Assembly (NCBI GenBank): GCA_963775085.1
Contig: CAVZHO010000002.1
Location: forward strand, 124,001-188,000
Reading direction: 5' to 3'
From: JAAFIP01 sp963775085
GTDB lineage: Bacteria; Pseudomonadota; Gammaproteobacteria; Burkholderiales; Burkholderiaceae_C
Length of the DNA stretch: 64,000 bases
In this document: positions 1 to 7,568 of the stretch, in pieces
Layout of the letters: the number at the start of each line of letters is the position of its first letter
Position numbering within the stretch: position 1 is the first letter of the stretch
Notes under the pieces: model-generated
Told to the model about the DNA's origin: nothing
The model's database searches: none
What the model saw: the letters and a program-made list of their open reading frames with translations, nothing else
Program-made: the position numbers and the translations under genes

Positions 1-20
1 TCGATCTCCCTAGATTGGCA

Positions 21-26
21 TATAAT
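21..26 (+). promoter_or_regulatory. Probable -10 box upstream of rpsF
   Basis: A perfect TATAAT lies about 110 bases before the rpsF start. The -35 region would fall within the first few bases of the window and cannot be judged. The implied leader of roughly 100 nt would be long enough for an S6:S18-binding leader, which is known for this operon in many bacteria, but I did not establish its fold. Confidence 0.5.
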
Positions 27-135
27 GCTGGGTTCCCCCTTGCTGCACCACATCTGACGCTGTGGGTAGCTTTTATCAACGCTGTGGCCCTAGTGAAGTG
101 AACTTGGCCTTCAGCAAAATCCTTAAGGAGTGTTT

Positions 136-576
136 ATGCGTCATTACGAGATCGTCTTGCTGATCCATCCGGACCAAAGCGAGCAGGTTCCAGCTATGCT
201 GGAGCGTTACAAAAGCATGATTACCACCCCTGGTGGCAAAATTCATCGCGTGGAAGACTGGGGCCGCCGCCAACTGGCGTACCAGATCAACAAGCTGGCC
301 AAGGCGCACTACCTGTGCATCAACATCGAAGCCGACCAGGCCACGATGGCTGAGCTGGAGCACGCTTTCAAATTCAATGATGCCGTCTTGCGCCACCTCA
401 CCGTGCTCAAGAAGACCGCCGAAACCGGCCCATCGTCGATGATGAAACAAGTCGAGCGCGAAGAAGCCCGCAAGCTGCAGCAAGAGCAGTATGCCAGCCA
501 AGACCGTGGTGACCGTGGCGGTGACCGCCCTGATCGTGGCGAGCGCCAGGATCGCGGAGAGCGCCAGGAGCGTTGA
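136..576 (+). CDS. rpsF: Small ribosomal subunit protein bS6
   Basis: This is ribosomal protein S6, which binds S18 on the platform of the 30S subunit. The N-terminus MRHYEIVLLIHP and the segment RVEDWGRRQLAYQI are typical of the family. The ATG at 136 is preceded by AAGGAG with a 5-base gap, so I prefer it to the GTG at 130. The protein has 146 residues. Its last 40 or so form a charged Arg/Asp/Gly tail with RGDRPDRGE-like repeats, which is common in betaproteobacterial S6. It is first in an operon with priB, rpsR and rplI, and its stop overlaps the putative priB start. Confidence 0.97.
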   Translation: MRHYEIVLLIHPDQSEQVPAMLERYKSMITTPGGKIHRVEDWGRRQLAYQINKLAKAHYLCINIEADQATMAELEHAFKFNDAVLRHLTVLKKTAETGPSSMMKQVEREEARKLQQEQYASQDRGDRGGDRPDRGERQDRGERQER

Positions 577-887
577 GCGTTGTAGCTAACCAGGGATTCG
601 TGAACCACCTTGTTTTGACCGCCAACATTGCCGAGATCAGCGCCCAGCGCTATACCCCGGCAGGCATTCCCGCAATAGACCTGACGCTTGAACATGAGAG
701 CGAACTGGCCGAGGCAGGGCAAATGCGCAAAGTCAAAGTCAGTGTACGCAGCATAGCGATTGGGCCGATGGCAGAAGTCATCCGCAAGCAAGCGATAGGC
801 AGCGAACATAAGTTCACAGGTTTTTTAGGTAGCACGCGCAACGCCAAAGGTATCTTGTTTCATATTCAAGCTTTTGAACCCATTTAA
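573..887 (+). CDS. priB: Primosomal replication protein N (PriB)
   Basis: PriB is a small OB-fold single-stranded DNA-binding protein that helps PriA restart stalled replication forks. The segment RYTPAGIPAIDLTLEHESE matches betaproteobacterial PriB, and the place between rpsF and rpsR is the conserved one. The frame opens at a TTG (573) overlapping the rpsF stop, giving 104 residues. A GTG at 600 (GTG AAC CAC) is an alternative start giving 95 residues and fits the usual family N-terminus about as well. Translation is probably coupled to rpsF. Confidence 0.9.
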   Translation: MSVVANQGFVNHLVLTANIAEISAQRYTPAGIPAIDLTLEHESELAEAGQMRKVKVSVRSIAIGPMAEVIRKQAIGSEHKFTGFLGSTRNAKGILFHIQAFEPI

Positions 888-904
888 TTTTTTAGGAGTC
901 CACC

Positions 905-1189
905 ATGCCCGGACCATCACGTTTTAAAAAGACTGACAAGCGCCCCAAGCGCCCCGCACAGAACCTGCTGTTCAAGCGCAAGCGCTTTTGCCGCTTCACC
1001 GTTACCGGTGTGATCGAGATCGACTACAAAGATGTCGATGTTTTGCGCGACTTCATTGCCGAAAACGGCAAGATCATCCCCGCCCGCCTGACCGGCACCC
1101 GCGCGATTTACCAGCGCCAGCTCAACACCGCTATCAAACGCGCCCGCTTTTTGGCCCTGGCGCCTTACAGCGACCAGCACCGCGTTTAA
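905..1189 (+). CDS. rpsR: Small ribosomal subunit protein bS18
   Basis: This is S18, the partner of S6 on the 30S platform. Recognisable segments are FKRKRFCRFT, the IDYKDVDVLRDFI helix and the C-terminal LTGTRAIYQRQLNTAIKRAR. A TAGGAG ribosome binding site precedes the ATG. The protein has 94 residues; the basic N-terminal extension (GPSRFKKTDKRPKRP) is slightly longer than in E. coli. It lies 17 bases after priB in the same operon. Confidence 0.97.
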   Translation: MPGPSRFKKTDKRPKRPAQNLLFKRKRFCRFTVTGVIEIDYKDVDVLRDFIAENGKIIPARLTGTRAIYQRQLNTAIKRARFLALAPYSDQHRV

Positions 1190-1210
1190 GCTGAGCACAG
1201 GAGAACTACT

Positions 1211-1663
1211 ATGCAAATCATTCTGCTCGACAAAGTCATCAACCTGGGTAACCTGGGCGAGATCGTCAAAGTGAAAGACGGCTACGCCCGTAACTTCCTG
1301 ATCCCCGAAGGCAAAGCACGCCGCGCCACCGAGTCTGCCAAGGCCGAGTTCGAAGCCAAGCGTGTAGAGCTGGAAAAAGCCGCTGCTGCCCGTTTGGCCG
1401 CTTCAACAGCCGAAGGCGAAAAGCTCAACGGCCAGACCATCAAGGTCTCGCAAAAAGCCGGTGTGGACGGCCGCCTGTTTGGCTCGGTCACCAACCACGA
1501 CATCGCCGAAGAGTTGGGCAAGATGGGCTTTAAAGTCCTCAAGTCGCAAGTGCGTATGCCTACCGGCCCGATCAAGATCGTCGGCGACAGCCAGGTCAGC
1601 ATTGCCCTGCACACCGATGTGCTGGTCGAAGTGACTGTGACGGTATTGGGCGAGACGGCTTAA
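1211..1663 (+). CDS. rplI: Large ribosomal subunit protein bL9
   Basis: This is L9, an elongated two-domain protein of the 50S subunit. The N-terminal domain MQIILLDKVINLGNLGEIVKVKDGYARNFLIP is the family signature, followed by a long connecting helix (residues 40-75) and a C-terminal RNA-binding domain. The length of 150 residues is normal. CAGGAG precedes the ATG. It is last in the S6 operon and is followed directly by an intrinsic terminator. Confidence 0.97.
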   Translation: MQIILLDKVINLGNLGEIVKVKDGYARNFLIPEGKARRATESAKAEFEAKRVELEKAAAARLAASTAEGEKLNGQTIKVSQKAGVDGRLFGSVTNHDIAEELGKMGFKVLKSQVRMPTGPIKIVGDSQVSIALHTDVLVEVTVTVLGETA

Positions 1664-1684
1664 GTCGTTTAAACTCGCACCGAC

Positions 1685-1720
1685 AAAGCCCCGTGTTGCA
1701 AAACGCGGGGCTTTTTCTTT
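1685..1720 (+). terminator. Intrinsic terminator of the rpsF-rplI operon
   Basis: A 9-bp stem (AAAGCCCCG paired with CGGGGCTTT) encloses a 12-base loop and runs into TTTCTTT. It stands 20 bases after the rplI stop and just before the converging IclR gene, so it may also protect against read-through from the opposite side. Confidence 0.9.
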
Positions 1721-1739
1721 GGGCGTTTTGCGCTGCAAC

Positions 1740-2558
1740 TCAAATCAAGTTGCGCATCGCCGCCGCCGTCTCGCGCAGCACGCCCAGCACGCGCGCCAAG
1801 GCCTCGCCCTGCGATTCGTTGTGCATCGGCATGATGACGCTGAGCGCGCCCGCCAGCTGCCCGCGTGCGTCGCGCAAGGGCACGGCGATGCCCCGGTGAT
1901 GCAACTCTAGCTGTTGCTCCGACACAGCCCAGTCTTGTTGGCGCGCCTGGGCCAGGGCGGTGCTGAGTTTGGCCTTGTCGGTAATGGTGTGCTGCGTGAA
2001 GGTGCGCAGGGTTTGTCCGGCCAGCCACTCGTCGTAGTGCGGCGTGCTGCGGGTGGCCAGCAGCAGCATGCCCGCGGCAGTGACATGCGCGGGCACGCGC
2101 GCGCCGAGCACAAAGCCGGTGTTCATCAGTCGGTTAGGGCCGTTGCGCGCCACATAGACAATGTCGTCGCCCTCCATCATGCTCACATAGGCCATCTCTT
2201 GCGTGCCAGCCGTCACGCGCTGCAGATACGGCTGCACCACCCGCGCCAGGCGGGACGACTCGATAAACGCCTGCCCCATGCGCAGCACGCGCGGCGTGAG
2301 CCAAAACAGCTTGCCATCGGTGCCCACATAGCCCAGGTGCGCCAGGGTCAGCAGGTGCCTGCGCGCCACCGTGCGCGTTACGCCCACAATGCTGGCCATC
2401 TGCGCCGCCGTCACGCGAGCGTGGGTGTCGCTGAAGGCCTCCAGCATACCCAGGCCCTTCTCCAGCCCGGCTATCCAGTCGCGCCGCTGTAGTGCGGGAG
2501 CGTTTGTCGTGGCTGGCGTGGCGGCAGATGCAGCCGCAGATGTGGTGGGTTTGACCAT
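1740..2558 (-). CDS. IclR-family regulator of the PcaR/PcaU/PobR type
   Basis: This is a transcription regulator of 272 residues with an N-terminal winged helix (EKGLGMLEAFSD through TRTVARRHLLTLAHLGYV) and a C-terminal IclR effector domain that would bind a small organic acid. The helix region and the EMAYVSMMEGDDIVYVAR segment resemble the aromatic-acid branch (PcaR, PcaU, PobR). I chose the ATG at 2558; the frame stays open to a TTG at 2648. It is divergent from the ABC transporter operon at 2807, and a PcaR-like box lies between them, so this operon is the probable target. The effector is unknown; protocatechuate or a shikimate-pathway acid is my inference. Confidence 0.88.
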   Translation of the reverse strand: MVKPTTSAAASAATPATTNAPALQRRDWIAGLEKGLGMLEAFSDTHARVTAAQMASIVGVTRTVARRHLLTLAHLGYVGTDGKLFWLTPRVLRMGQAFIESSRLARVVQPYLQRVTAGTQEMAYVSMMEGDDIVYVARNGPNRLMNTGFVLGARVPAHVTAAGMLLLATRSTPHYDEWLAGQTLRTFTQHTITDKAKLSTALAQARQQDWAVSEQQLELHHRGIAVPLRDARGQLAGALSVIMPMHNESQGEALARVLGVLRETAAAMRNLI

Positions 2559-2650
2559 GGAGCGGTGTTGCGCGGGTGTGTGCTGTGAATTGCTGGGCAG
2601 CCTATTACAGGGCGGTGAAACCCTTAAAAAGATCGATAGTTGAACCAATA

Positions 2651-2667
2651 TGCGCGATTATCGTACA
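2651..2667. promoter_or_regulatory. Candidate PcaR-type operator in the divergent promoter region
   Basis: On the minus strand this reads GTACGATAATCGCGC, with the inner palindrome CGATAATCG. It resembles the 15-bp GTTCGATAATCGCAC box that I recall for Pseudomonas PcaR. It sits about 95 bases upstream of the chosen IclR start and 140 upstream of the binding-protein gene. This is a match by eye, not a computed score. Confidence 0.5.
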
Positions 2668-2806
2668 AAAATGACGATGCATGGTAACCAATCTGCGGAC
2701 AATACGTTGTTGTTCTGCAAGGGTGGTTCATCCGCTGTCACAGGCGGTGCGCGACTGTTGCACATGCTTGCTTGAATTTAACTTTTAAACTTACCGAGGC
2801 TATCCA

Positions 2807-3961
2807 ATGAAAAAACAATTTGCTATTAAATTAGTAGCTGCTTGCGTCTTGCTGACAGGGACTATGGGCGTATTTGCGCAACAAAATACGATCAAGGTGG
2901 CAGCCATTGTCGAACTCTCGGGTGGCGGCGCGACAGCCGGTACCAACTTTAAAAACGGTGTCGATATGGCCGTCAATGAAGTCAACGCTGCGGGCGGCAT
3001 CCTGGGCAAAAAGATCGAGCTGATCACCACCGACACCACCACCAACCCCGGCGTGGCGCTGGGCCTGACCAAAAAAGCCATCGACCAGGACGTGTTCGCC
3101 ATCTTTGGCCCGGTGTTCAGCGGCTCGATCATTGTGAGCATGAAGGAATCGGAAAAAGCGCAGATCCCCAACTGGACTGGCGGCGAGGCGGCCAACATCA
3201 CCCTGCAGGGCAACCCCTACATCTTCCGCACCAGCTTCACGCAGGCCACCGCCATGCCCAAGGTGGCCAAGTACATTGCCAGCCAGCCCAACATCAAAAA
3301 CCTGGCCATCATTTACGTGAATAACGACTTTGGCAAGGGTGGTTTGGAGATGATGAAAAAGGCCTTGGCCACGGGCAATACCAAAGTAGCCACTGAGATC
3401 TCGACCGATGCGAGCCAGGTGGACTTTTCCGCAGCCGTGATCAAAGCCAAACAGTCCAATGCCGACGCGGTATTTGTCTACCTGAACGAAGACGAATCCG
3501 CCCGCATCCTGCGCGAGCTGCGCAAGCAAGGCTGGAACAAACCGATCATCGGCGAGACCACGCTCACCGGACAAAAGGTGATTGACCTGGCAGGCGAGGC
3601 CGCCAATGGAGCGATTGCCCACGTGGGCCTGACCGTGGATGCTCCATCGCCCGAGATGCTCAAATTCAAGGCCAAGTTCTACCAAAACTACAAATACATC
3701 AGCGACCACAACGGCATCAAGGGCTACACCGGCATTTACTCGCTCAAAGCCGCGATTGAAAAGGTCGGTAAGCTCGACCGCACAGCGGTAGCCAAGGCCA
3801 TGCATGGCCTGAGCATCAGCGCATCGCGTTACCCTGGCGTGCTGCTGGACGTGAACTTTGACGACAAAGGCGACCTGGACCGCGCCAGCTACCTGGTGCA
3901 GGTGAAAAACGGCAAGCAGGAAGTGATCGAAGTGCTGCCGCCGCTGAACGCCAGGAAATAA
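2807..3961 (+). CDS. ABC transporter substrate-binding protein, branched-chain amino acid type
   Basis: This is the periplasmic binding protein (Peripla_BP_6 / LivK fold) of the transporter encoded downstream. It has 384 residues. A signal peptide is clear: MKKQFAIK, a hydrophobic core LVAACVLLTGTMGVFA, then QQNTIKVAAIVELSG. The DNA encoding that core is a copy of the dispersed repeat of this window. The mature part shows the family segments GTNFKNGVDMAVNEVNAAGG and FGPVFSGS. Substrates of this family range from amino acids to aromatic acids; the neighbours point to an aromatic or shikimate-like acid, but the sequence alone does not show it. Confidence 0.92.
   Translation: MKKQFAIKLVAACVLLTGTMGVFAQQNTIKVAAIVELSGGGATAGTNFKNGVDMAVNEVNAAGGILGKKIELITTDTTTNPGVALGLTKKAIDQDVFAIFGPVFSGSIIVSMKESEKAQIPNWTGGEAANITLQGNPYIFRTSFTQATAMPKVAKYIASQPNIKNLAIIYVNNDFGKGGLEMMKKALATGNTKVATEISTDASQVDFSAAVIKAKQSNADAVFVYLNEDESARILRELRKQGWNKPIIGETTLTGQKVIDLAGEAANGAIAHVGLTVDAPSPEMLKFKAKFYQNYKYISDHNGIKGYTGIYSLKAAIEKVGKLDRTAVAKAMHGLSISASRYPGVLLDVNFDDKGDLDRASYLVQVKNGKQEVIEVLPPLNARK
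2824..2881 (+). repeat. Dispersed repeat, subfamily I, forming the livK-type signal peptide
   Basis: AAATTAGTAGCTGCTTGCGTC, GACAGGGACTATGGGC and GTATTTGCG (blocks) match the intergenic copy at 9427 almost base for base. It lies within codons 6-25 of the binding-protein gene and encodes the hydrophobic core and cleavage region. Confidence 0.85.
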
Positions 3962-3972
3962 TCCTTTTGCCC

Positions 3973-4848
3973 ATGACCGACTTCTTACAACTTTTCTTCA
4001 GCGGTCTGTCCACCGGCAGTATCTACGCGCTAGCGGCTCTGGGCTTTACGCTCTTGTGGCAAGCTGCTGGCACCATCAACTTTGCGCAGGGCGAGTTTGT
4101 CATGCTGCCTGCGTTTGCCATGCTGGCCTTCATGGGCATGGGTGCGCCGCTGCTGGTGAGCCTGGGGTTGACGATGCTCGTGGCGGTGGCGGTGCTGGGT
4201 TGGGCCTTCAAACGCAGCGTGGTCGATCCGCTGTTCAAGTTTGGCATGATGCCCATCGTGGTGGCCACCATTGGCCTGTCCATCGTCATGCGTAACGGCC
4301 TGCGCGCAGGCTACAGCGCTGAGGCGCATGCCTTTCCATCCCTGTTTGGCGACCAGCTGTTCAATATTGCCGGGGTCACCATTACCATGGGCGATGTGGG
4401 CACCTTGGTCAGCGCGCTCATCATCGTGTTTGCGGTGCAGGCCTTTATTGCCAAAACCGTCACCGGCCGCGCCATGCAGGCGGTGGCGCAAAACACCGAG
4501 AGCGCCTCGGTGCTGGGCATCAACGTACCGCGCATGATTTTTTATACCTTTGCCATCAACGCCGTGCTGGCCTGCATGGCCGCGCTGCTGGTCACGCCTA
4601 CCTATCTGGCCAAGTTTGATATGGGCGAGTCGCTGGGCACCAAGGCGTTTTTTGCCGCCATCATCGGCGGTTTTAACAATTCGCGCGGCGCGCTGCTGGG
4701 TGGGCTGATCGTGGGGGTGAGTGAAAACCTGGCGGCGGCCTATATTTCGCCGTCCTACAAAGACGCGGTGGCGCTGATTATTTTTATGGTGGTGATTTTG
4801 TTCAAACCGCAAGGCCTCTTGGGCAAAAAAGAGGAGCGCAAGGTATGA
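3973..4848 (+). CDS. ABC transporter permease, LivH type
   Basis: This is an inner-membrane permease of the LivH family, 291 residues with about eight hydrophobic segments. Typical segments are GSIYALAALGFTLLWQAAGTIN near the N-terminus, FAQGEFVML, and the EAA-like loop GRAMQAVAQNTESASVLGIN (residues about 160-180). An upstream TTG at 3967 is in frame, but the ATG at 3973 is the better start. The stop overlaps the livM start as ATGA. It should form a heterodimer with the next gene product. Confidence 0.92.
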   Translation: MTDFLQLFFSGLSTGSIYALAALGFTLLWQAAGTINFAQGEFVMLPAFAMLAFMGMGAPLLVSLGLTMLVAVAVLGWAFKRSVVDPLFKFGMMPIVVATIGLSIVMRNGLRAGYSAEAHAFPSLFGDQLFNIAGVTITMGDVGTLVSALIIVFAVQAFIAKTVTGRAMQAVAQNTESASVLGINVPRMIFYTFAINAVLACMAALLVTPTYLAKFDMGESLGTKAFFAAIIGGFNNSRGALLGGLIVGVSENLAAAYISPSYKDAVALIIFMVVILFKPQGLLGKKEERKV

Positions 4849-5903
4849 CCGACATCCTCCACTCCAGCGCCCGCAACAAAACAATTACTACGATTTCAAT
4901 AGCTGCTTGCGCTCTGCTGTTATTGGCTGCGCCGCCATTTCTTAAAAATTACGGGGTCTATTTGTTCACCTACTGGCTGATCTTCGTCATCGCCACCATG
5001 GGGCTGAACCTGACGGTCGGTTACGCCGGGCAAAAGTCTCTCGGTCATGCCGCGTTCTTTGGCATTGGGGCCTACACCGTGGCCATTTTGCTCAAGGCGG
5101 GCCTTAGCTGGTGGCTGGGCATGCCGCTGGCTGTGGCGCTGTGTTTCTTTGTCGGCCTGGTCGTCGGCTTCCCCGCGCTGCGCGTGCAAACCATTTACCT
5201 GGCCTTTGCCACGTTGGGTTTTAACACGGCCATGTATTTGGTCATGCGCAATGAAGAATGGCTCACGGGCGGCACCTTTGGCATCAACGGCATTGCGCGG
5301 CCCGAGGTTTTTGGCCTGTCGCTCAAGGGTGGCTTGGCGTACTATTACTTCGTCCTGGCCTGCGCCGTCATCATGATTGCACTACTGTGGGGGCTGCTGC
5401 GCTCGCCTTGGGGCAAGGCCTTTACCGCGCTGCGCGACAACCCGATTCGCGCCGAGAGTCTGGGCATCGACACCCGCGGCTACACGCTGATGAGTTTTGC
5501 CATCGGCGCGGTGTATGCTGGCGTGGCGGGCGTGTTGTTCGCGTCCCTGGTGGACTTTATCGAGCCTGCGCCGTTTGCGGTGGGTGCATCGATCATGATG
5601 TATTTGATGGTCGTTGTTGGCGGTTCGGGCTACTTCTGGGGCCCACTGCTGGGCGCGGCCATGGGGGTGGTGGTGCCCGACTGGATACGCGATGCCGCGC
5701 CTGTGCTGTCCAACTGGTATTTGCCGCTGTTTGGCTTGGTGGTGGTGCTGATGATGGTCTGGCTGCCCGATGGCTTGCTGAGTTTGCCCGACAGGCTGAA
5801 AGAAAAACGCGACTCGCGCAAGGCCAGTGAAGACCGCGCCAAACGTGCATCCGATATGGGTGCTGATGACACCGGCATTGCCCAGACAGGAGCCGCGCCA
5901 TGA
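4845..5903 (+). CDS. ABC transporter permease, LivM type
   Basis: This is the second inner-membrane permease, 352 residues. Family segments include GLNLTVGYAGQKSLGHAAFFGIGAY and the coupling loop GKAFTALRDNPIRAESLGI. The first membrane helix (ISIAACALLLLA) is encoded by DNA resembling the left half of the dispersed repeat. A charged tail of about 45 residues (KEKRDSRKASEDRAKR) follows the last membrane segment. It overlaps both neighbours by ATGA, so the operon is tightly coupled. Confidence 0.92.
   Translation: MTDILHSSARNKTITTISIAACALLLLAAPPFLKNYGVYLFTYWLIFVIATMGLNLTVGYAGQKSLGHAAFFGIGAYTVAILLKAGLSWWLGMPLAVALCFFVGLVVGFPALRVQTIYLAFATLGFNTAMYLVMRNEEWLTGGTFGINGIARPEVFGLSLKGGLAYYYFVLACAVIMIALLWGLLRSPWGKAFTALRDNPIRAESLGIDTRGYTLMSFAIGAVYAGVAGVLFASLVDFIEPAPFAVGASIMMYLMVVVGGSGYFWGPLLGAAMGVVVPDWIRDAAPVLSNWYLPLFGLVVVLMMVWLPDGLLSLPDRLKEKRDSRKASEDRAKRASDMGADDTGIAQTGAAP
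4890..4920 (+). repeat. Possible half repeat in the first helix of the LivM-type permease
   Basis: TTTCAATAGCTGCTTGCGC is the left block of the family. The right block is absent. It encodes ISIAACALLL, in the frame of the livK copy (LVAACVLL). Confidence 0.5.
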
Positions 5904-6652
5904 GCCTGCTCAAAGTGACCAACCTGAAAAAAGCCTACGGTGCCATCCAGGCCGTGGGCGGCGTGAGCTTTGACGTGCAGCCTGGAGAAATTTTCGGTGT
6001 CATCGGCCCCAACGGTTCTGGCAAAACCACGCTGTTTAATTCCATGCTGGGCCAGATCACGCCCGATGAGGGAAAGATTGAACTAAACGGCAAGGATGTC
6101 ACCAAGCTCGGCCCGCTGGAACTCAGCCGCCGTGGCGTAGGCCGCACCTTTCAAACGCTACAGGTGTTTGGCAAGATGACCGTGCGCGATAACCTGATCG
6201 TCGCGGCGCAAGAGCACAAAGGCACCATGTTCAGCCGGATGTTTGCGCCGTCTGATTCCGGCTTGGGTGACAAAGCCGATGCGCTGATTAAACAGTTTCG
6301 CATTGAGCATGTGGCGCATTTGAAAGCCGGCACCTTAAGTTACGGCCAACAGAAGCTGGTCGACATTGCGATGGCCTTTATGAGCGAGCCCGATCTGGTG
6401 CTGCTGGACGAGCCCTGCGCAGGGGTGAACCCCTCTTTGGTAGGCGGCATTTCGACTCTGTTGAAAGACTTGAACCAAAACCCGAAATTCGGAAAAAAGA
6501 GCAGCTTCGTCGTAATTGAACACAATATGGATTTTGTGATGGACCTGTGCCACCGCATCATGGTGATGGTCGAAGGCAAGGTGCTGGCGATTGGCACCCC
6601 TGCCGAGATTCGCGGTAACAAACAAGTGCTGGACGCTTATCTGGGAGCGTAA
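5900..6652 (+). CDS. ABC transporter ATP-binding protein, LivG type
   Basis: This is a cytoplasmic ATPase of the transporter, 250 residues. Visible motifs are Walker A (GPNGSGKTT), a Q-loop region (GRTFQTLQVF), the signature LSYGQQKLVDIA and Walker B (LVLLDEPCAGVNP), then the switch His in VVIEHNMDFVM. The C-terminus has the LivG-type extension VEGKVLAIGTPAEI. It overlaps livM at its start and touches livF at its stop (TAATG). Confidence 0.93.
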   Translation: MSLLKVTNLKKAYGAIQAVGGVSFDVQPGEIFGVIGPNGSGKTTLFNSMLGQITPDEGKIELNGKDVTKLGPLELSRRGVGRTFQTLQVFGKMTVRDNLIVAAQEHKGTMFSRMFAPSDSGLGDKADALIKQFRIEHVAHLKAGTLSYGQQKLVDIAMAFMSEPDLVLLDEPCAGVNPSLVGGISTLLKDLNQNPKFGKKSSFVVIEHNMDFVMDLCHRIMVMVEGKVLAIGTPAEIRGNKQVLDAYLGA

Positions 6653-7401
6653 TGATGAGCACGGCAAACAACAACGACATCTGCATCGAATTCCAGGACG
6701 TAGTTGCAGGCTACAAGGACTTCATGATCCTGAACAACCTGAACCTGAAAATCCAACGCAACGCCATCACGCTGTTGATCGGCCCCAACGGTGCCGGTAA
6801 ATCCACCGTGCTCAAAACCCTGTTTGGCCTGCTCAAGCCGCGCCAGGGCAAGGTGCTGTTTGATGGGCAGGACATCTCGGGCGCTAGCCAAAAAGAGTTG
6901 CTGGCCAAGGGCATTGCCTTTGTGCCGCAGGGACGCAACCTGTTTGGCCAGCTCACCGTGTGGCAGAACCTGGAGCTGGGCGGCATCACCCTGGGCACCA
7001 AGACCACGCACGAGCGCATCCCTGAAGTGCTGGAGTTTTTTCCGCGTGTCAAAGAGCGCTTGCATTCGCAAGCCAGCGCACTCTCTGGCGGTGAGCAAAA
7101 GCAGTTGGAGATTGGCCGCGCCTTGCTGCTGCGCCCCAAGGTGCTGTTGATTGATGAACCGTCCATCGGCCTGTCGCCCATCGTGGTGAAGGATGTCTTC
7201 AAACTGTTACGTAAGCTGGTAGAGCAGGGCACCACGGTGCTGATGGTGGAACAAAATGTGAAAAGCGCCTTGCAAATCTCGGACGACGCAGTCGCGCTGG
7301 AATCTGGGCGATGCGTGCTGCATAAAAAGGCGTCTGAGCTGCTGGCTGATCCGAATATAGAACGGCTCTTCCTGGGTGGGTCTGTGGCTGCGGCGAAGTA
7401 A
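6652..7401 (+). CDS. ABC transporter ATP-binding protein, LivF type
   Basis: This is the second ATPase, 249 residues. Motifs are Walker A (GPNGAGKST), Q-loop (FVPQGRNLF), signature LSGGEQKQLEIGRALLL, Walker B (VLLIDEPSIGLSP) and the switch region LMVEQNVKSAL. Two adjacent ATG codons (6652, 6655) can start it; GGGAG lies just upstream. It is the last transporter gene; an AT-rich inverted repeat follows. Confidence 0.93.
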   Translation: MMSTANNNDICIEFQDVVAGYKDFMILNNLNLKIQRNAITLLIGPNGAGKSTVLKTLFGLLKPRQGKVLFDGQDISGASQKELLAKGIAFVPQGRNLFGQLTVWQNLELGGITLGTKTTHERIPEVLEFFPRVKERLHSQASALSGGEQKQLEIGRALLLRPKVLLIDEPSIGLSPIVVKDVFKLLRKLVEQGTTVLMVEQNVKSALQISDDAVALESGRCVLHKKASELLADPNIERLFLGGSVAAAK

Positions 7402-7423
7402 ATCGCGCTGCGTAAGAATTTAT

Positions 7424-7528
7424 CGCAAAAAACGCAAAAAATGGGGATCCAAAAAACGCCAAAAATGAATGCAAAATATAAATGATTTTCTTTTTTGCGC
7501 TTTTTGCGTAATTTTTGCGTTTTTTGCG
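7424..7528. repeat. AT-rich inverted repeat built from CGCAAAAAA units
   Basis: The 17 bases at 7424-7440 (CGCAAAAAACGCAAAAA) are the exact reverse complement of 7512-7528. The 71-base spacer holds further related units (AAAAAACGCCAAAAATG and TTTTTTGCGCTTTTTGCG), so a long imperfect stem is possible. It fills the gap between livF and the HPPD-like gene and could end or attenuate transcription. The composition differs sharply from its surroundings. Confidence 0.8.
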
Positions 7529-7568
7529 TTGCCTAAAGCCTTAGCCAACTACTACTTCGAGCAAACTT

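Noticed and set aside
2831..3805. Minus-strand open frame of 324 codons opposite the binding-protein gene
   Set aside because: The plus frame encodes a complete periplasmic binding protein with signal peptide; the other is composition shadow.
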